A stretch of DNA of 64,000 nt from Hypomesus transpacificus (GCF_021917145.1 NW_025813837.1:1738193-1802192), one strand, 5' to 3'. Shown: positions 13,701-38,592, counted from the first letter of the stretch. Translations and numbers: made by a program. The notes: generated by a model from the letters alone, not told the origin.

Positions 13701-13832
13701 GAGAATGGGGAAGGAACCGAAATAGAAGCAAAAGAGGAAGAAAAACAGCGAGTGAGAGAGGGAGAGAGGGTGACCGAGCCCAAAGGGGCATGAGCAGGGT
13801 CACAGTCCGGCCCCTCCCCCTGTCTGCAGGGG

Positions 13833-13921
13833 TCAGAAGAGATCCTGGGGGCCCAGGTGAAGGATGAGAGGAGTGGCCAGGGCCTGGGCCTGGTAAAAGG
13901 CACTGTCAATATACAGACCCC
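13833..13921 (-). CDS. strbp: Candidate alternative last coding exon of strbp
   Basis: On the minus strand a strong acceptor (TTGTCTCTTCCCAG) is followed by an 89-nt frame ending in TGA. With the one-base carry left by either exon 15 or exon 16 of strbp it encodes 29 residues, beginning GGLYIDSAFYQAQ and ending LHLGPQDLF. The phase fits exactly. Two AATAAA signals lie further along the minus strand (near 12386-12381 and 12256-12251), which could end such a transcript. The related gene ILF3 also makes two C-termini by alternative 3' exons. No transcript evidence is available, so this is inference. Confidence 0.45.
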
Positions 13922-14101
13922 CTGGGAAGAGACAACCAAAGACAGACTGGTTAAAGCCCATGCCAGTCAATGTTAGAGAACAATTTAACAATGTGAACAT
14001 TTGTTTCGATGATCAATGTGTTTTGATTGGGTGAGGTAGAGACAGGAAGTGATGCAGATATCTGACAGGGTTCCAAACTACTCAACTGTTGGCCCATTTT
14101 T

Positions 14102-14107
14102 TTTATT
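14102..14107 (-). terminator. Candidate polyadenylation signal, strbp main 3' end
   Basis: Reads AATAAA on the minus strand, about 330 bases after the strbp stop codon, within an A/T-rich stretch. Confidence 0.5.
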
Positions 14108-14439
14108 TATATTTTTTTATCAAATGCAATATCTTAACTCTTAACAGAGTTCAAAATAAAATGTATCTCACAAAATAGAGTTTATAACCCATAAAAAGGT
14201 TCTACTTTCAACAAAGTCATGGACAATCAATATCCAGAATCAAAATTCACAGAACATTCAATTGAACTTTTCAAGAAAAGAACAAAAAAAACAGTTTTGT
14301 CTTAAAAATCATAACGTCATACAAGACATGACAAACAAAGGAATATATCAAACACATTCCAAGACTCCTTTAGGAGGTGAAAACATCTAGAATCTTCTCT
14401 GAGCAGAAGACATGGAGGGTGGAGGAGTACAGGGCGGTC

Positions 14440-26826
<12,387 letters not shown>

Positions 26827-27560
26827 GTCCGGGCGGTGGAGGTGGGTGAGGTCTATGTCAGGACCCAGGTCCCCTGACCCGGCTCCTCGGCCAGCCTTAT
26901 CGTCCTCTGGGTCTCACAGCCACACCACCAGCCTGTCACTGGAAGAGGAGAGGGGGGGGGGAGGGGGGACGATAAGAAATGGAAAAACGCCATCAAATCA
27001 AATGAGAAAATCTCACAGTTTATGCTTGTATCTGTCTCCTGCTCGATGGTACAGCAATCCACCAATGGACATTATGACCCGGAGACATTATGATTTTCGG
27101 AAATAATTCGTTTGACGGACAAACCCGAGTATATCCCTTTTACGTGGCTTTATAACATGGAATCGATTTTACAGGCTCACAGCGGGATTACATCTCTACC
27201 CTTGAAGGGGAAAACGGACAGGACAAGTCTAAAGCCCAAGATGAGATGACTCGGGTCTCCTCGACCACCAGCGTCTTCCCAGCAGTTTAGACGTTCCCAT
27301 CACTGTCTTCTATTTGAGGGAGGGTTATATGAACCCCGGGAGGTATATTTCGGGCTATGTTTATTTAGGTCATTTTCACTGCAGGGAACATTATGAGCAG
27401 TGGGGGTTTTTTGCTGGCAGAGGAGCCACTTGGCTGGCCGAGCCGAGATGGTAAGGGTCAGGGTTACTCATCCAATCTTTTGGGTTGTTGACAACGATTG
27501 GATTAGGATATTTGAAGACAAAGAAATGAGAGACAGACACAAACAAAATCTGTCCAGATA

Positions 27561-29221
27561 CAGTGCCCTCCAAAAGTATTGGAACAGTGAGGCCAATTCC
27601 TTTATTTTTGCTGTAGACTGAAAACATTTGGGCTTGACATCAAACGATGAATGTGAAACCAGAGATCAACGTTTCAGCTTTTATTTCCAGGTATTTACAT
27701 CAGGATCTGATGCACAAATTAGAAAATATCACCTTTTTGTTCGAACCCACCCATTTGTCACGTGAGCAAAAGTATTGGAACATGTGACTGACAGGTGTGT
27801 TTTGTTGCCCAGGTGTGTCCTATTACATACATTATTCAATCAATAAATACCACTGAATGTCTACACTCAGGTTCAGATTGGGTAAGATAGGTTTTGTCTA
27901 TGCAGACTGTATTCAGAGGTGAAAACAACATGAAAACCAGAGCGCTGTCTTTGGGTGAAAAACAAGCAATTGTGAGTCTTAGAGAAGATGGAAAATCAAT
28001 CAGAGCCATTGCAGAAACATTGGCCATAGCCAGTACAACCATTTGGAATGTCCTGAAGAAGAAGAAAACTACTGGTGTACTAAGTAACAGACGTCGAACA
28101 GGTAGACCAAGGAAAACATCAGCAGTTGATGACAGAAACATTGTGAGAGCTGTAAAGAAAGACCCTAAAACAACTGTTAGTGAGATCAGCAACAACCTCC
28201 AGATGGCAGGAGTGAAGGTATCACTATCTACTGTTCGCAGAAGACTTCATGAACAAAAGTTCAAGGGCTACACCAGAAGATGCAAACCACTCATTAGCAA
28301 GAAGAATAGGAAGGCCAGGCTGGAATTTGCCAAAAAGTACAGAGATGAACCTCAAAAATTCTGGGACAAAGTTTTATGGACTGATGAGACAAAGATTAAC
28401 TTTTACCAAAGTGATGGAAAGGCTAAAGTTTGGAGAAAGAAAGGAACTGCTCATGATCCCAAACACACAAGCTCATCTGTGAAACACGGTGGAGGTAATG
28501 TCATGGCTTGGGCTTGCATGGCTTCTTCTGGGACGGGCTCATTAATCTTCATTGAGGATGTAACACATGATGGCAGCAGCAAAATGAACTCGGAAGTCTA
28601 CAGAAACATTTTGTCTGCCAATTTAAGGAAAGATGCAACCAAACTGATTGGCAGAGCCTTCATCATGCAGCAAGATAACGACCCAAAACACACTGCCAAA
28701 ACAACAAAGGAGTTCATCAGGGGCAAGAAATGGAAGGTATTAGACTGGCCAAGTCAATCTCCAGACTTAAACCCTATAGAGCATGCATTTTACCTGCTTA
28801 AGAGGAGACTGAAGGGAGGAACCCCACAAAACAAACAACAACTGAAAGAGGCTGCAGTGAAAGCCTGGGAAAGCATCAAAAAGGAAGAATGCAAAAGTTT
28901 GGTGACGTCAATGGGTCACAGACTTGCTGCAGTTATTGAAAGCAAAGGATTTGCAACTAAATATTAAGTCTTATTCACTTAAATATGTTTTAAGTATATC
29001 TGTTCCAATACTTTTGATCACATGACAAATGGGTGGATTCAAACAAAATGTGATATTTTCTTAGTTGTGCATCAGATCCTGATGTAAATACCTGGAAATA
29101 AAAGCTGAAACGTTGATCTCTGGTCTCACGTTCATTATTTGATGTCAAGCCCAAATGTTTTCAGTCTACAGCAAAAATAAAGGAATTCGCCTCACTGTTC
29201 CAATACTTTTGGAGGGCACTG
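27561..29221 (+). mobile_element. Tc1/mariner DNA transposon, structurally complete
   Basis: The element is 1661 bp and is flanked by TA at 27559-27560 and 29222-29223, the expected target duplication. Inverted repeats of about 220 bp (27561-27784 and 29000-29221) both begin CAGTGCCCTCCAAAAGTATT. Inside each arm the motif CAAAAGTATTGGAACA occurs twice, at the outer and inner ends. This is the IR/DR layout also seen in Sleeping Beauty-type elements. The two arms differ at only a handful of positions. A full transposase frame lies between them. It sits in strbp intron 1, antisense to strbp. Confidence 0.97.
27930..28967 (+). CDS. Tc1-type transposase, DD34E, uninterrupted
   Basis: A 345-aa cut-and-paste transposase, the usual length for Tc1 elements. 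The N-terminal helix-turn-helix (about residues 1-50, LSLGEKQAIVSLRED) is followed by the AT-hook-like linker RRRTGRPRK (54-62) and a second helix-turn-helix (about 66-115). In the catalytic domain the acidic triad is D152 (WTDETK), D249 (MQQDNDPKHT) and E284 (SPDLNPIE). There are 34 residues between the last two, so it is DD34E. No stop or frameshift interrupts it. I chose the ATG at 27930 because it starts the conserved MKTRALSLGEK. An in-frame ATG 10 codons upstream (27900) would add a short non-conserved leader. The gene could still encode active enzyme, but activity cannot be judged from sequence. Confidence 0.96.
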   Translation: MKTRALSLGEKQAIVSLREDGKSIRAIAETLAIASTTIWNVLKKKKTTGVLSNRRRTGRPRKTSAVDDRNIVRAVKKDPKTTVSEISNNLQMAGVKVSLSTVRRRLHEQKFKGYTRRCKPLISKKNRKARLEFAKKYRDEPQKFWDKVLWTDETKINFYQSDGKAKVWRKKGTAHDPKHTSSSVKHGGGNVMAWACMASSGTGSLIFIEDVTHDGSSKMNSEVYRNILSANLRKDATKLIGRAFIMQQDNDPKHTAKTTKEFIRGKKWKVLDWPSQSPDLNPIEHAFYLLKRRLKGGTPQNKQQLKEAAVKAWESIKKEECKSLVTSMGHRLAAVIESKGFATKY

Positions 29222-29223
29222 TA

Positions 29224-30462
29224 TATCTGACAGTTACGCCAGTGAATCCAGGTTTCGAGGACCTGGTGTGTATTAAAATAGACTGCAACGAGCCCAGACA
29301 AAAAACAACAATCATGGGCCAGCATTTTTCTGTCAAACTGTAGCCTTGCCTAAATGTTACGCAACAGCGCATCAGCTGGCAGTGCGGACTACAATAAAAT
29401 AAATAAAGAACTACAAACAACAACAAAAACAGAGGGCTTTGATGTGAAACAACGGGAACTCAAGCCAAAATGTCGAACAAAAGAATCATTCTAGTACTGC
29501 GTTCTGTATGTCAGTGACAGTTATAAGAAAAAAAAAAAAAAACATGTCACACATAACGATGCTACTTCTTACAACAGAGCGTCTTCAGCACGTGTCAGGT
29601 ATCCATGCCTGCGTCTCCACGCCTCCTAATGACAGATTAGAGAGAGCAGTCTGCCAAGCAGATACCTGGAGATCAGGACTCTCACCATGCAAACAAGACG
29701 ACCAAGAATCCTCCACTCAGCCCAGTATAGGTCCACAGACACAATCCATTTCAGCAGCAACATTCAGTAATAAAGTCATATTGCAATGTTGTGGCTGAGA
29801 TATATTACTGTGGCACCGTAGCTGAGGAATGATTGTTTGCCGTGCCTGCAGGAGTGTGTGTTGGTTTCTTAAAGCTAGCCCCCCTCCCCCAGAAGGATGT
29901 GGTGGTTTGATTCAACGTTTTTTTCCTTACCTAAAGTATCAGTGTGTCTCCCCAAGTAGAGCCCAGCACAGGCGCCCCCCCCCCCCCCCCAAAAGGGACT
30001 AGTATCACGGCAGCTTTGTTACGAAATGTCAGCTTAACTTAAAAGCCTTTGTAGATCAAGGATTATATCTTCATTTATGCATTAATGGGTCTGCGACAAT
30101 AATAAGAGAAAGTGCTGTGATGCTGTGGGGCTTGACACAGATGGCAATCACACTGCTCCTTTCTCAACTGGGGGAGTGAGTGGGTATGCATCTCAAATTG
30201 TGTGTCACCATTCTACAGAACAAGGCCAAGCCTGACATAACAAGGAGGTTTGGTCAAATTGGACCCGTGGCAGCGGAGGGAGCGTAGACTGGCTGCAGGG
30301 AGCCATCATTGTCTCAGGTAATGGAGACATCATCGCCCAGATGCATGACTGAGCCATGGCAATCACAGTCCATCCTCCACATGCATGCGCACTCACGCAC
30401 GCACACGCACTTACACTCACGCTAGCCTCAGGTGAGTTGTGTGCAAGAAGAAGCATGCAGTG

Positions 30463-30506
<44 letters not shown>

Positions 30507-32752
30507 CTTTCTGTAAGGCACGGCACTTTGGCCGAAAGTGCATTTGAGCTCCCCCCCAAAAAACAAGCTTCAAATAGCGCGGTATTGAATCAGAGCCATA
30601 GATCTGCAAGTCAACAAAAAGGTGTGTGCTGCATCCACACAGCTTTGGACTATTTTCCATAGCCAACCTCTCCTCCTATAACCAGCCAGGGCACAAAGCC
30701 TTCATCTCTGAATCTGAATTTCCCTCAGGTCTTTTTTAACCACAGCCAGGTCAGGGGCTGATTTCACTTGAGTCTCCCTGGTAGTCGGGCTCCTGTGTGC
30801 AGGAGGAAAGCTCATTAGGGACCCAGCTCACGTAGCTCTGGTGCTGCGGAGGGAAAGGCCTTCCTAACCACTCTGTCACCAGCAACACCACACCTCTGAC
30901 TGGGCCACGGCACTTAAAACCACCAGGGGTCCTCACCAAGGCTGGTGCTGTGAGAGACACACACACACGGGCATCCACGTACAGCGCCAGTTCTAAAATG
31001 CTGGCATGAATATTTCAGAGCCAGTTAAACAGTGAGTAGCAAAAAAAAACCTTCCTTACCATTAGTCTATTTCTGTCTGAACTGTGTGAGAATGCTGTCA
31101 AAGAGCTACGCTGTTCTTGATATGCAAAGAGGGATCTCTAGAGGAGAGTGACAACACAGTGTCTATCCATCTCCGGCTTCACAACATCTAACAGGTAGGC
31201 CAGTTTATCTCAGCGGAGCCGACAGGAAAATGCTAAAACAACCAACATCCTTCCGATGAAACTCCGTGTGGGAATTGGCCGAGCGCGTTCTGAAAGCTGG
31301 ATCCGGCGCATGATAATGCTAACCTTAGCCCAGGTGGTGAGATTCCTCTACTCACGCCGGGCGGTTTCCAGGGTACATCAAACGCTAGGAGTAGATATAC
31401 CCTATGGGCATTCTAGACTGCTGTCTCTGGATGCCAAGTGCCTTTGTTTCCGACTAAAGCTTTCCCTGTCTTTATTCTAGGCTTTCATTGCCAGTGTGTT
31501 TCTTAATGAGATTTTCCGAGTTTTGTAGCGCAATATGCACTTGATTCAGGCAGTCCTGGAATGTGTGTGTGTGTGTGTGTGAGAGAGAGAGTGGGATGAG
31601 AGAGGGTTGGAATGAGTGATGAAGGATGCGTTTGCTGACGGGAATGGTCAGGGTAATGCCCTGGTTGTGTTACACATTACCTCAACAGCTGGTCTCAGTT
31701 ACAACACACCATCAGAGCCACTAGCAGCTTGTCACTTTACTAACACACCATCACCAACAACCTACTGAATTATACACTCCACCACATCACAAAGACACCA
31801 TCTAACTGTATGCTTTTCTTGGGCCGTATAGTATTTGGGTTTTACTGCCAAGAGTGAGCCAGGAAAGATATGGTTTCAGTTAAAACTATTGTCAATCGAC
31901 TGTTTTCCAAAACATCCCCCTCTGAGCTGCAAGGCCTTGGGCAAGGAACACTGGAGCATTACACCGAAGCTTGACGATTCTTTCTGCAAATAAAGGGGAA
32001 CTTTGAGGTCAAATAATATCTGCGTCCATATAGCTGGCGTCTTTCGAACTGTTTGGCACAGGCGACTGTACCCCCTCGTTTTAAAAACACAGTACAGAAA
32101 ACGTTGGTGTATTATATAAACACCAAAACCTATTACACTAATTGAAAACAAAATGTCACATGCACACTTGATCCTCATTTACAAGCCGGGAGCTCCATCC
32201 CCGTCATCACTTTAGCTAGTCCCTGGGAGCCTTGGGAAATTAAGATCGAGTTACCGTTTCTATTTACATTCCAAAGACACGAGTTCGCACCTGCTAGACT
32301 GTGCACCGAACTCTGCTTACTCTGCAGTCTTGCAAACCAGCTCATCTTTGATCAAAAACTGCAACACCAAAGAGGTTTGTTTTTTTGCAGATATGCAGAG
32401 CACCTGTTAAATTGCGGGATTATAAATTGCAAAAGCACCGAGTGAGTCATGCTTACTGTACTTCGCTGTGGTGTTGAAACCAGAAATTTCAAGTTAAGAA
32501 TTTTGACTCCCTTTAAAAAGACTTAACGTTGTTAATGAACGTTGCACTCCTTAGAAAGGGAATACAACCTATCACAAAAGCTGTAACTTACTTTGTTCAA
32601 TATAATTGAATGCAGCAGCTTGCTAACCTTCGAGTGAGGACTGACCATGCCGCTAAACTGAGTTGCATAGGTGAACCAGCCAGTCCAGCTCGCGGGACAG
32701 CCTCATTCATCCTCCTTATGCAGCTTGCAACTGTCATGAAGCGAATACTCAC
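29224..32752. other. Remainder of strbp intron 1, no gene seen
   Basis: Contains A/C homopolymer runs (29528-29543 and 29978-29991) and a GT microsatellite at 30466-30504, flanked by CA-type sequence. No exon-like frame or recognisable protein was found on either strand. The intron assignment depends on the first exon near 32753 being correct. Confidence 0.5.
30466..30504. repeat. GT microsatellite
   Basis: About 19 uninterrupted GT units, the longest pure GT tract in the window. Confidence 0.95.
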
Positions 32753-32960
32753 GTAGTTATTGAACAGCGGAAACAACAGTAAAAAACATCCAAATGTATT
32801 GAAGCAGGGAAGGTTCCGTAGGAACGTGAATCCAGAAGGAGTACGTGTAACTCTCCTTTAGTCCAGCACACAACGTGGAGTCCGAATCCAGCAGCAGGAA
32901 TCGGTCACTGTTGTCAACGAGCGTTGTGTAGCGCTGGATGGTAACAGTTGCGCAAGCGCA
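32753..32960 (-). promoter_or_regulatory. strbp: Probable strbp first noncoding exon and promoter
   Basis: On the minus strand the sequence ends in ATAACTAC and then GTGAGT, a consensus donor (exon end at 32753). Upstream, TGCGCAAGCGCA at 32960-32949 differs at one position from the palindromic NRF1 motif YGCGCAYGCGCR, which is common in housekeeping and testis promoters. It lies about 6 kb before the ATG exon, and the acceptor at 26939-26940 can receive it. The link is inference. The 5' boundary is approximate. Confidence 0.45.
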
Positions 32961-33337
32961 CTGAAATTGCAGGGTGCGATGTGAAATGCATGTCTCCTCT
33001 CATACAAGGCTACCGGGGTAGGTTATGTGAATGTGGTTTGTGCACCTTCCTGGTTTAATGAATTTTTCTGGCACAACGACTGGCAACAGAACAGGGTTCC
33101 TTTAATGGACTACAATGGAAAGTGCATTGATACATTTCATTGCACACAGCCACTATTGCATATAAAGATTGCCTATAGCCCCAAAAAAGTGCCTAATGGG
33201 AATAGTTTAGATTAGAATTATTCATAGTTTTTAGAAGGCATTGGTGGCGAAAATGAGTCACTGGGATCTTTTACTTTGACAGCTGACGATTTAAGCCCTG
33301 TGGTGTTAGCCCAGATCAGTGCATGGCCTCAAAACAC

Positions 33338-33496
33338 ACACACACATCATCTCTCTATCACTCACTCATCACTCTCACACATTCACCCACACATAACACC
33401 ACACGCCCTATTTCTCTCTCTCTTTCACTCTTTCTGTCTCTGTCTCTCTCACACACACACACATACACACACACACACACACACACGAACACACAA
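33338..33496. repeat. CA and CT microsatellite cluster
   Basis: Two CA-rich blocks flank a CTCTCTCTTTCACTC tract. The final CA run is about 20 bases. Confidence 0.9.
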
Positions 33497-33843
33497 GTGA
33501 CATCCTCCATCTGGTATCTTCAGTTCAAGTGTTTACACTGCAAACACTCCTTCTGCTTCAGCTTTTGCTAAACGAACCTCGATATTTGCATCTAGCGTTT
33601 TACTAACCCCTTTCTACTTTTCTTCGCCTCGTCCACTGAGTCGTTTAGCACACCTGAAACACGTCCGTGCTGAACTCATAGAGACACAGCACATGCAGTC
33701 GGGCTGTGTTGTCATAATGCCTGGCTAGGGCCGGGTAATTGGTGGTTGGGTAGGAGCAGGTTGATGCAATATGCCTGCGTCAGCCAGCAGCAGGTGTGTC
33801 TGAAGGTGGGGGAGCCACTCTGCTGCAGCAGGAGCTCCAACAG

Positions 33844-34122
33844 GCTCAGGTCTACACAAGGCTGGTGACCCCCCCCCCCCCCCCACCAGCACACCACCCC
33901 CTCAGTCAGGCTCAGGTCTACACAAGGCTGGTGACCCCCCCCCCCCCCCCCCCCCCCCCCCAGCACACCACCCCCTCAGTCAGGCTCAGGTCTACACAAG
34001 GCTGGTGACCCCCCCCCCCCCCCCCCCCCAGCACACCACCCCCTCAGTCAGGCTCAGGTCTACACAAGGCTGGTGACCCCCCCCCCCCCCCCCAGCACAC
34101 CACCCCCTCACGTCAGGCGCAG
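33844..34122. repeat. Minisatellite with poly-C expansions
   Basis: Four near-identical copies of a unit with CTCAGGTCTACACAAGGCTG, GTGA, a poly-C run, then AGCACACCACCCCCTCAGTC. Outside the C run the copies are nearly invariant. The C run varies from about 14 to 30 bases, so copies differ almost only there. Confidence 0.95.
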
Positions 34123-35716
34123 GACGGCTGGAATGTGGGTGTGTCTGTTTGGACAGGATGGCACCTTTGGGCATGTGCCTCTTGTTCCTCTCAGACTGCT
34201 GCTAAACTGCCTATTTGTCTGCCTGCCCAGCTATTGATTTATTTATCAGTGACCATGTTATTATAGCAAATACAGCAGCTGTTGAAACATTACCACCGAC
34301 GGTAAGCGCTGACATGGACAGAAAGTATTCTTCTTCATTGTGCAAACTCAAACTGAACATGTCAAACAAACGACAGTATAGTACATTGTCAAGACTCAAG
34401 ATTTCTGATTTGTGTTAAAGCATCAGGTACATCTGTCATGTACAGGACATTTTCAGGCATGCCATATTTCCCCGTCCACCAAGAAAGGAACTGTGGATGC
34501 TTAGTTAAACCCAAACTGTGGGATCAGTGCCAGCAACTACTCAGCACGTGATGTCTTCACACTCCCTTCAAATGAAGTGACAACCCCAATACTGAACAGC
34601 TCATCCAGATGTCACAGATTAAGTACGTGTGTGTGTGTGTGTGCGTGCACGCGAGTGTGTTTGTCACCCAATCCTATAACCCCCCCCCCCCCCCCCCACC
34701 CCTCCGTTCTTTCTCTCACAGAACTCTCTCTCTCCACGCTCCCACACTCTCTGCCACACACACTATCTGTTTCTGTCGGTTCATTTAACCTTCCCCTTTT
34801 TTCGTTCATCAATTCTTTTCACGGCGAAGGATCTCTCGCTCATCCCCAGTGGGGCCTGTGTCGATGCTGCCCTTCACCTCGTTACTGAATTCCCAATCAG
34901 AGGATCGGGATTTTTAAAAACCAAAGGGGCTCTGGTAAATCAGCGTGGCATTGCGGCGGGGTGCTGGTCCTGTGACCTTGGCTGTATCGACTCTGGGTGG
35001 GCTACTGCCAGCTCAGCGTTCAGGCTCACGTTACAGGCCTGCTCTCACGCTAATTACATTAGCAGCTGTGATACACTGTGTCTGTTGTATGGTTGGAAGC
35101 ATGTCGTGGGGGGCAGGGCGAGAGGGGGGGGGGCGTAAAGGTGAGAGACGTGATGTCATAGTGAGCCTGTCAAATAGGATCAGTACAGCAAACACGTTAT
35201 GGATGACAGGGGCTGGTGGATGGGTACTGGGCGACTCCCGGACGGTTCATGGGTGGCTGGGATGACTCGCGCCTGCAGTGTGCCTTGTGGGCCGCCCAGT
35301 ATCAAGGGTTCAAATCCCGCTCAGCACAAGGAAATGAAGACGGATCCTGCAGTGCCATTACTTGACTGCGGGGGTTCAGGTTCCACAATCCACGTCCGCA
35401 ACCTAGCGCCTCGTCAGAAGATCCGGTGTGAACGAAACACTGAGAGAAAGACATGGTCTCCTCTGGGCATTCAATCGGTGTTCCTGTGCAGATGTGTTTC
35501 TCTTATGTCACTGAACCTCAGAGACTAAGCCTGAAGCCAAGGGAGGGTGTGTGGAGGGGGAGGGGGGGGCAAACACATGAAGTCCAGAATTAGATCTGGG
35601 CGTAAATATTTGATGAGCTGCTGCTTGCTCCGGGCAGCTCGGCTGCTTCATGGGCATCCAAGGTCAAGGCGAGCCGAAGCCAGGGCTGGACGCTGAGGAG
35701 GTTAGGACGGAGGGAC

Positions 35717-35830
35717 TGGGTGCAGCTCAGTGGTTGGAGCACTTGACAGCACGTGAAAAGGTTGCAGGATCCCCACCCCCTCTGAGCTATGTGTCGCTTT
35801 GGATAAAAGCATCTGCTAAATGAATACATT
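35717..35830 (+). repeat. tRNA-derived SINE, degenerate
   Basis: Starts with GTGCAGCTCAGTGGTTGGAG (box A-like), has a decayed box B (AGGTTGCAGGATCC), and ends with GTCGCTTTGGATAAAAGC and ATCTGCTAAATG, the tail shared by many fish SINEs. Confidence 0.75.
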
Positions 35831-38592
35831 ATGTTCAGACTTTGAGCCACTTGCTATATACACTTGCTATCTAGATATCACACTTCAAAAGGAAACCCAT
35901 ACTTCCTCTAAACCAAACTAAAACAAATCTATTATTAAAGAATCATCTCTTTTCAGGCTTATTGAATTATGAGTGTCATAGAATCTGGGGAAATATTTGT
36001 GTACAAATTGAAGCTATGTAAAAAATGGTTTTAATAAAAACTCCACATCAATCCCCCATGGCAGCGTCTCATGTTCCGGGCGGCAGTTGGCCCTCGTCCA
36101 TCCATAGATGTCTCTCCATCCCATCTGTTCCCAAAAATAAAACAGAGCTTCAAAACCCTGAAATGTTAGATAACGGGTTCTGATGGCTCAGACGGCCTTT
36201 TGGAGCCAAGGCAGGTCCGTCTGCTGAGACAAGACGAACGAGGACACGGGCACGGGCCCCGGCCATCTGTTTTAGCTTCTAGCTCCAGCGGTACCTGGAC
36301 TGCTCACAGCAACACCGCATGCTGGCCACTGCTCTACTGTGCGTCCAAACTTTTCACCGGCCTGGTCCCCTCTGTCGTGGCCCGATTGTGTGAGATCCAC
36401 AGAATCTGAAACTTTGTGTGTGTGTGTGTGGGGGGGAACTATGTATAAGGGGGGAGGGAGGGGGGATGGGTTTCTGGGAGCATTATCAAACCCACCCTGG
36501 CCCACTTTGAGAGATACATCTTATTTTGGGGGACTGCGGAGAAAGGAAATATCACCAGGGAATTACTGCAGAGCAGCAGGTGATCTATCATTGCAATAAA
36601 AACTGCTGCTACCGTCTCGGCCTCTTCGCGGACCGTCAAAAGACGTGTTCCACAAAATGAGGCCCTGACATTAGATATGAGCGGTTTCATCACTTAACTG
36701 GATTTAACGGATACAAACCCATAATCGTGGATGTGTGTTGTAAGTGTTCGGTGCTTGGAGAAAAGGTAACAGATTCAGCCAAGCCGATGAACAATCTGTC
36801 GTGTGATTTCAGCAAAATGAGAATGTTGAGGGATGACACCTAGTTTTGCTCCGGAACCCGACTTTGCAAAGAGGCAAAGATGTGGATTTTGCTCGAAAGC
36901 GATATCCAGGGTCTCGTGGTGTCACTTGTCACCAAATGTCACTGCATTCATCTGCTCAAGGAGTGTCAGGACACAATGATCTCATCAATATTTCAATGTG
37001 AAACAGGAATCAAGACGCCAGCTCAATCATGACATTTGTGCGCCATTATTCAGAGCCAGCTCGCCTGCTGCCTCAGTTATTCCACACACAAAGTTTAAAG
37101 CAGTACGTGTCCCTGTCGATAGACATGAGAAATCGACATACCACGATATAGACTTGATCGAGATTTGGGTTAAGGTAGCTTTCTGGTAGAGCATTATAAA
37201 TGGAAGCCACGGCTAAATGATGCTCTTTGAATAATCCCTTTGATTACTCCGGCTACGTTTGATCATGTTGACCATTTGGGGATTAGTTTCGTGAATACCA
37301 TGAAGGAGGCTGCAGCTTACAGTGATATATAATGTAGGCTACACTTCAATCACGTGCCTTAGTTGTACACTGCTTGAATTGCTTGGGCTTTGCATCCCAC
37401 TAGTAACACCTCCTCTGAATATTATAAGGACTTTGAGAAGATGCTATCGTCAATCGTGTTCACGTGATCTAAATTCCAAAGGATTTTATCAGATCATGAG
37501 AAAAAGGGGATGAGGTTCAAATCGAGAGAGGGAGGAGAGGATTGTCAACTGTGTGAGCGCCGAGATCTCCAGCTGATTGAGTGTTAATTAATGTTTAGTG
37601 ATACAGCTGTTGTAGGAGTGATCTTGTGCAAAAAGGATAAAGAATTTAATTAGCGAGTTTACAGCCCACTGGGCAGGTGGTGCTGTGCTGAGGGACACAT
37701 AATATGATAAACCAGATGTCTACATAGACTTGCTGTTTATATGTATAAAAAAAAAAAAACGTGACAATGTCAAACATCGAATATCACCGGATGCTAGCAG
37801 ATGGCACAGACGTTCGGTTTAATACATATCCAGAGTACAGTGCTGTTAATCAAGTCACCAATGCTAGCCTATCAACATGTGCAATTAAGTGCATAACATT
37901 AATGAAGGTCCTTCTTGATCAACATGTTTGATAAATAAATGAAGTCAGCATTTGTTTCATGCACTGGTTGATGCCAAGCCTCATTTCAAATTAATATCAT
38001 CAACACAACACACGCAAAATAATTTTGCTGGCGTTTGATGTCGGTTCTGGATACAAACTGAGAGTCATGGTTCAAAAAAATAAAACCTTTGAGCGGTCTG
38101 ACCTCCCAATTAAAAGTGGCTGGGTGGGTCTGTGTTTGAGCGGAAATGATGGTCTGCTGTTGTTGTGTGTGTGTGTGTGTGCCTGTGTGTGTGTGTCTGG
38201 CAGTTTTTCTCTAGAAAACTTTGTCGGTGACCCCTAACTACAAATGTTGTTGGTATGTGCCCCTTGAGCCAGTGTAATGGTTTTTAATAATGATCTAAAG
38301 ACTGCAGACATCACCTTAAACAAGCAAGATATCATAGGGATTTTAAGACTTTAGGTCACTCAAGCACATGCCTGAGCTGCACTGGATTCCCTCTATTTTA
38401 CGGGAAAAAAGTTGACCTCCCAAATTGTCATTGTATAATTTGCTGTCTGCCTCGAGTGAACTCAGGTGTCTCCAGTATTTGAGCACACTCCTAGCATACA
38501 GATAGCTGATGCTGCCCCCTAGTGGCTGCATAACAAACCCCATTCATACGCGCACCCAAAAAGTCCCCAAGCATACAAAAAGAAATTGAACA

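Larger units (their letters stand above)
3277..13832. other. Gene-poor region between gpr21 and the strbp 3' end
   Basis: No exon with a recognisable family was found on either strand. I looked specifically for the C-terminal coiled coil of RABGAP1, which follows GPR21 in human, and saw none. The left part (to about 6.8 kb) may be gpr21 3' UTR. A large minisatellite occupies 7270-7980, a poly-G plus GA tract 8232-8395, a retroposon-like tail 10371-10445 and a perfect 63-bp tandem duplication 10618-10743. The right end (12.2-13.8 kb) is AT-rich and may be 3' UTR of an alternative strbp transcript. Confidence 0.5.
32961..38592. other. Intergenic region between strbp and cfap157
   Basis: No exon or gene family recognised on either strand. 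It holds CA/CT tracts, the poly-C minisatellite, another poly-C run at 34681-34697, a SINE at 35717-35830, a GT/G tract near 36415-36436 and an A run at 37747-37759. The remainder is AT-rich single-copy-looking DNA. Confidence 0.5.

Noticed and set aside
3277..13832. RABGAP1 exons after gpr21
   Set aside because: Expected from human gene order, but no frame resembles its TBC or coiled-coil region.
35280..35330. Another tRNA or SINE (GGGTTCAAATCCCGC)
   Set aside because: A box B-like string alone, without box A or the SINE tail, is not enough.
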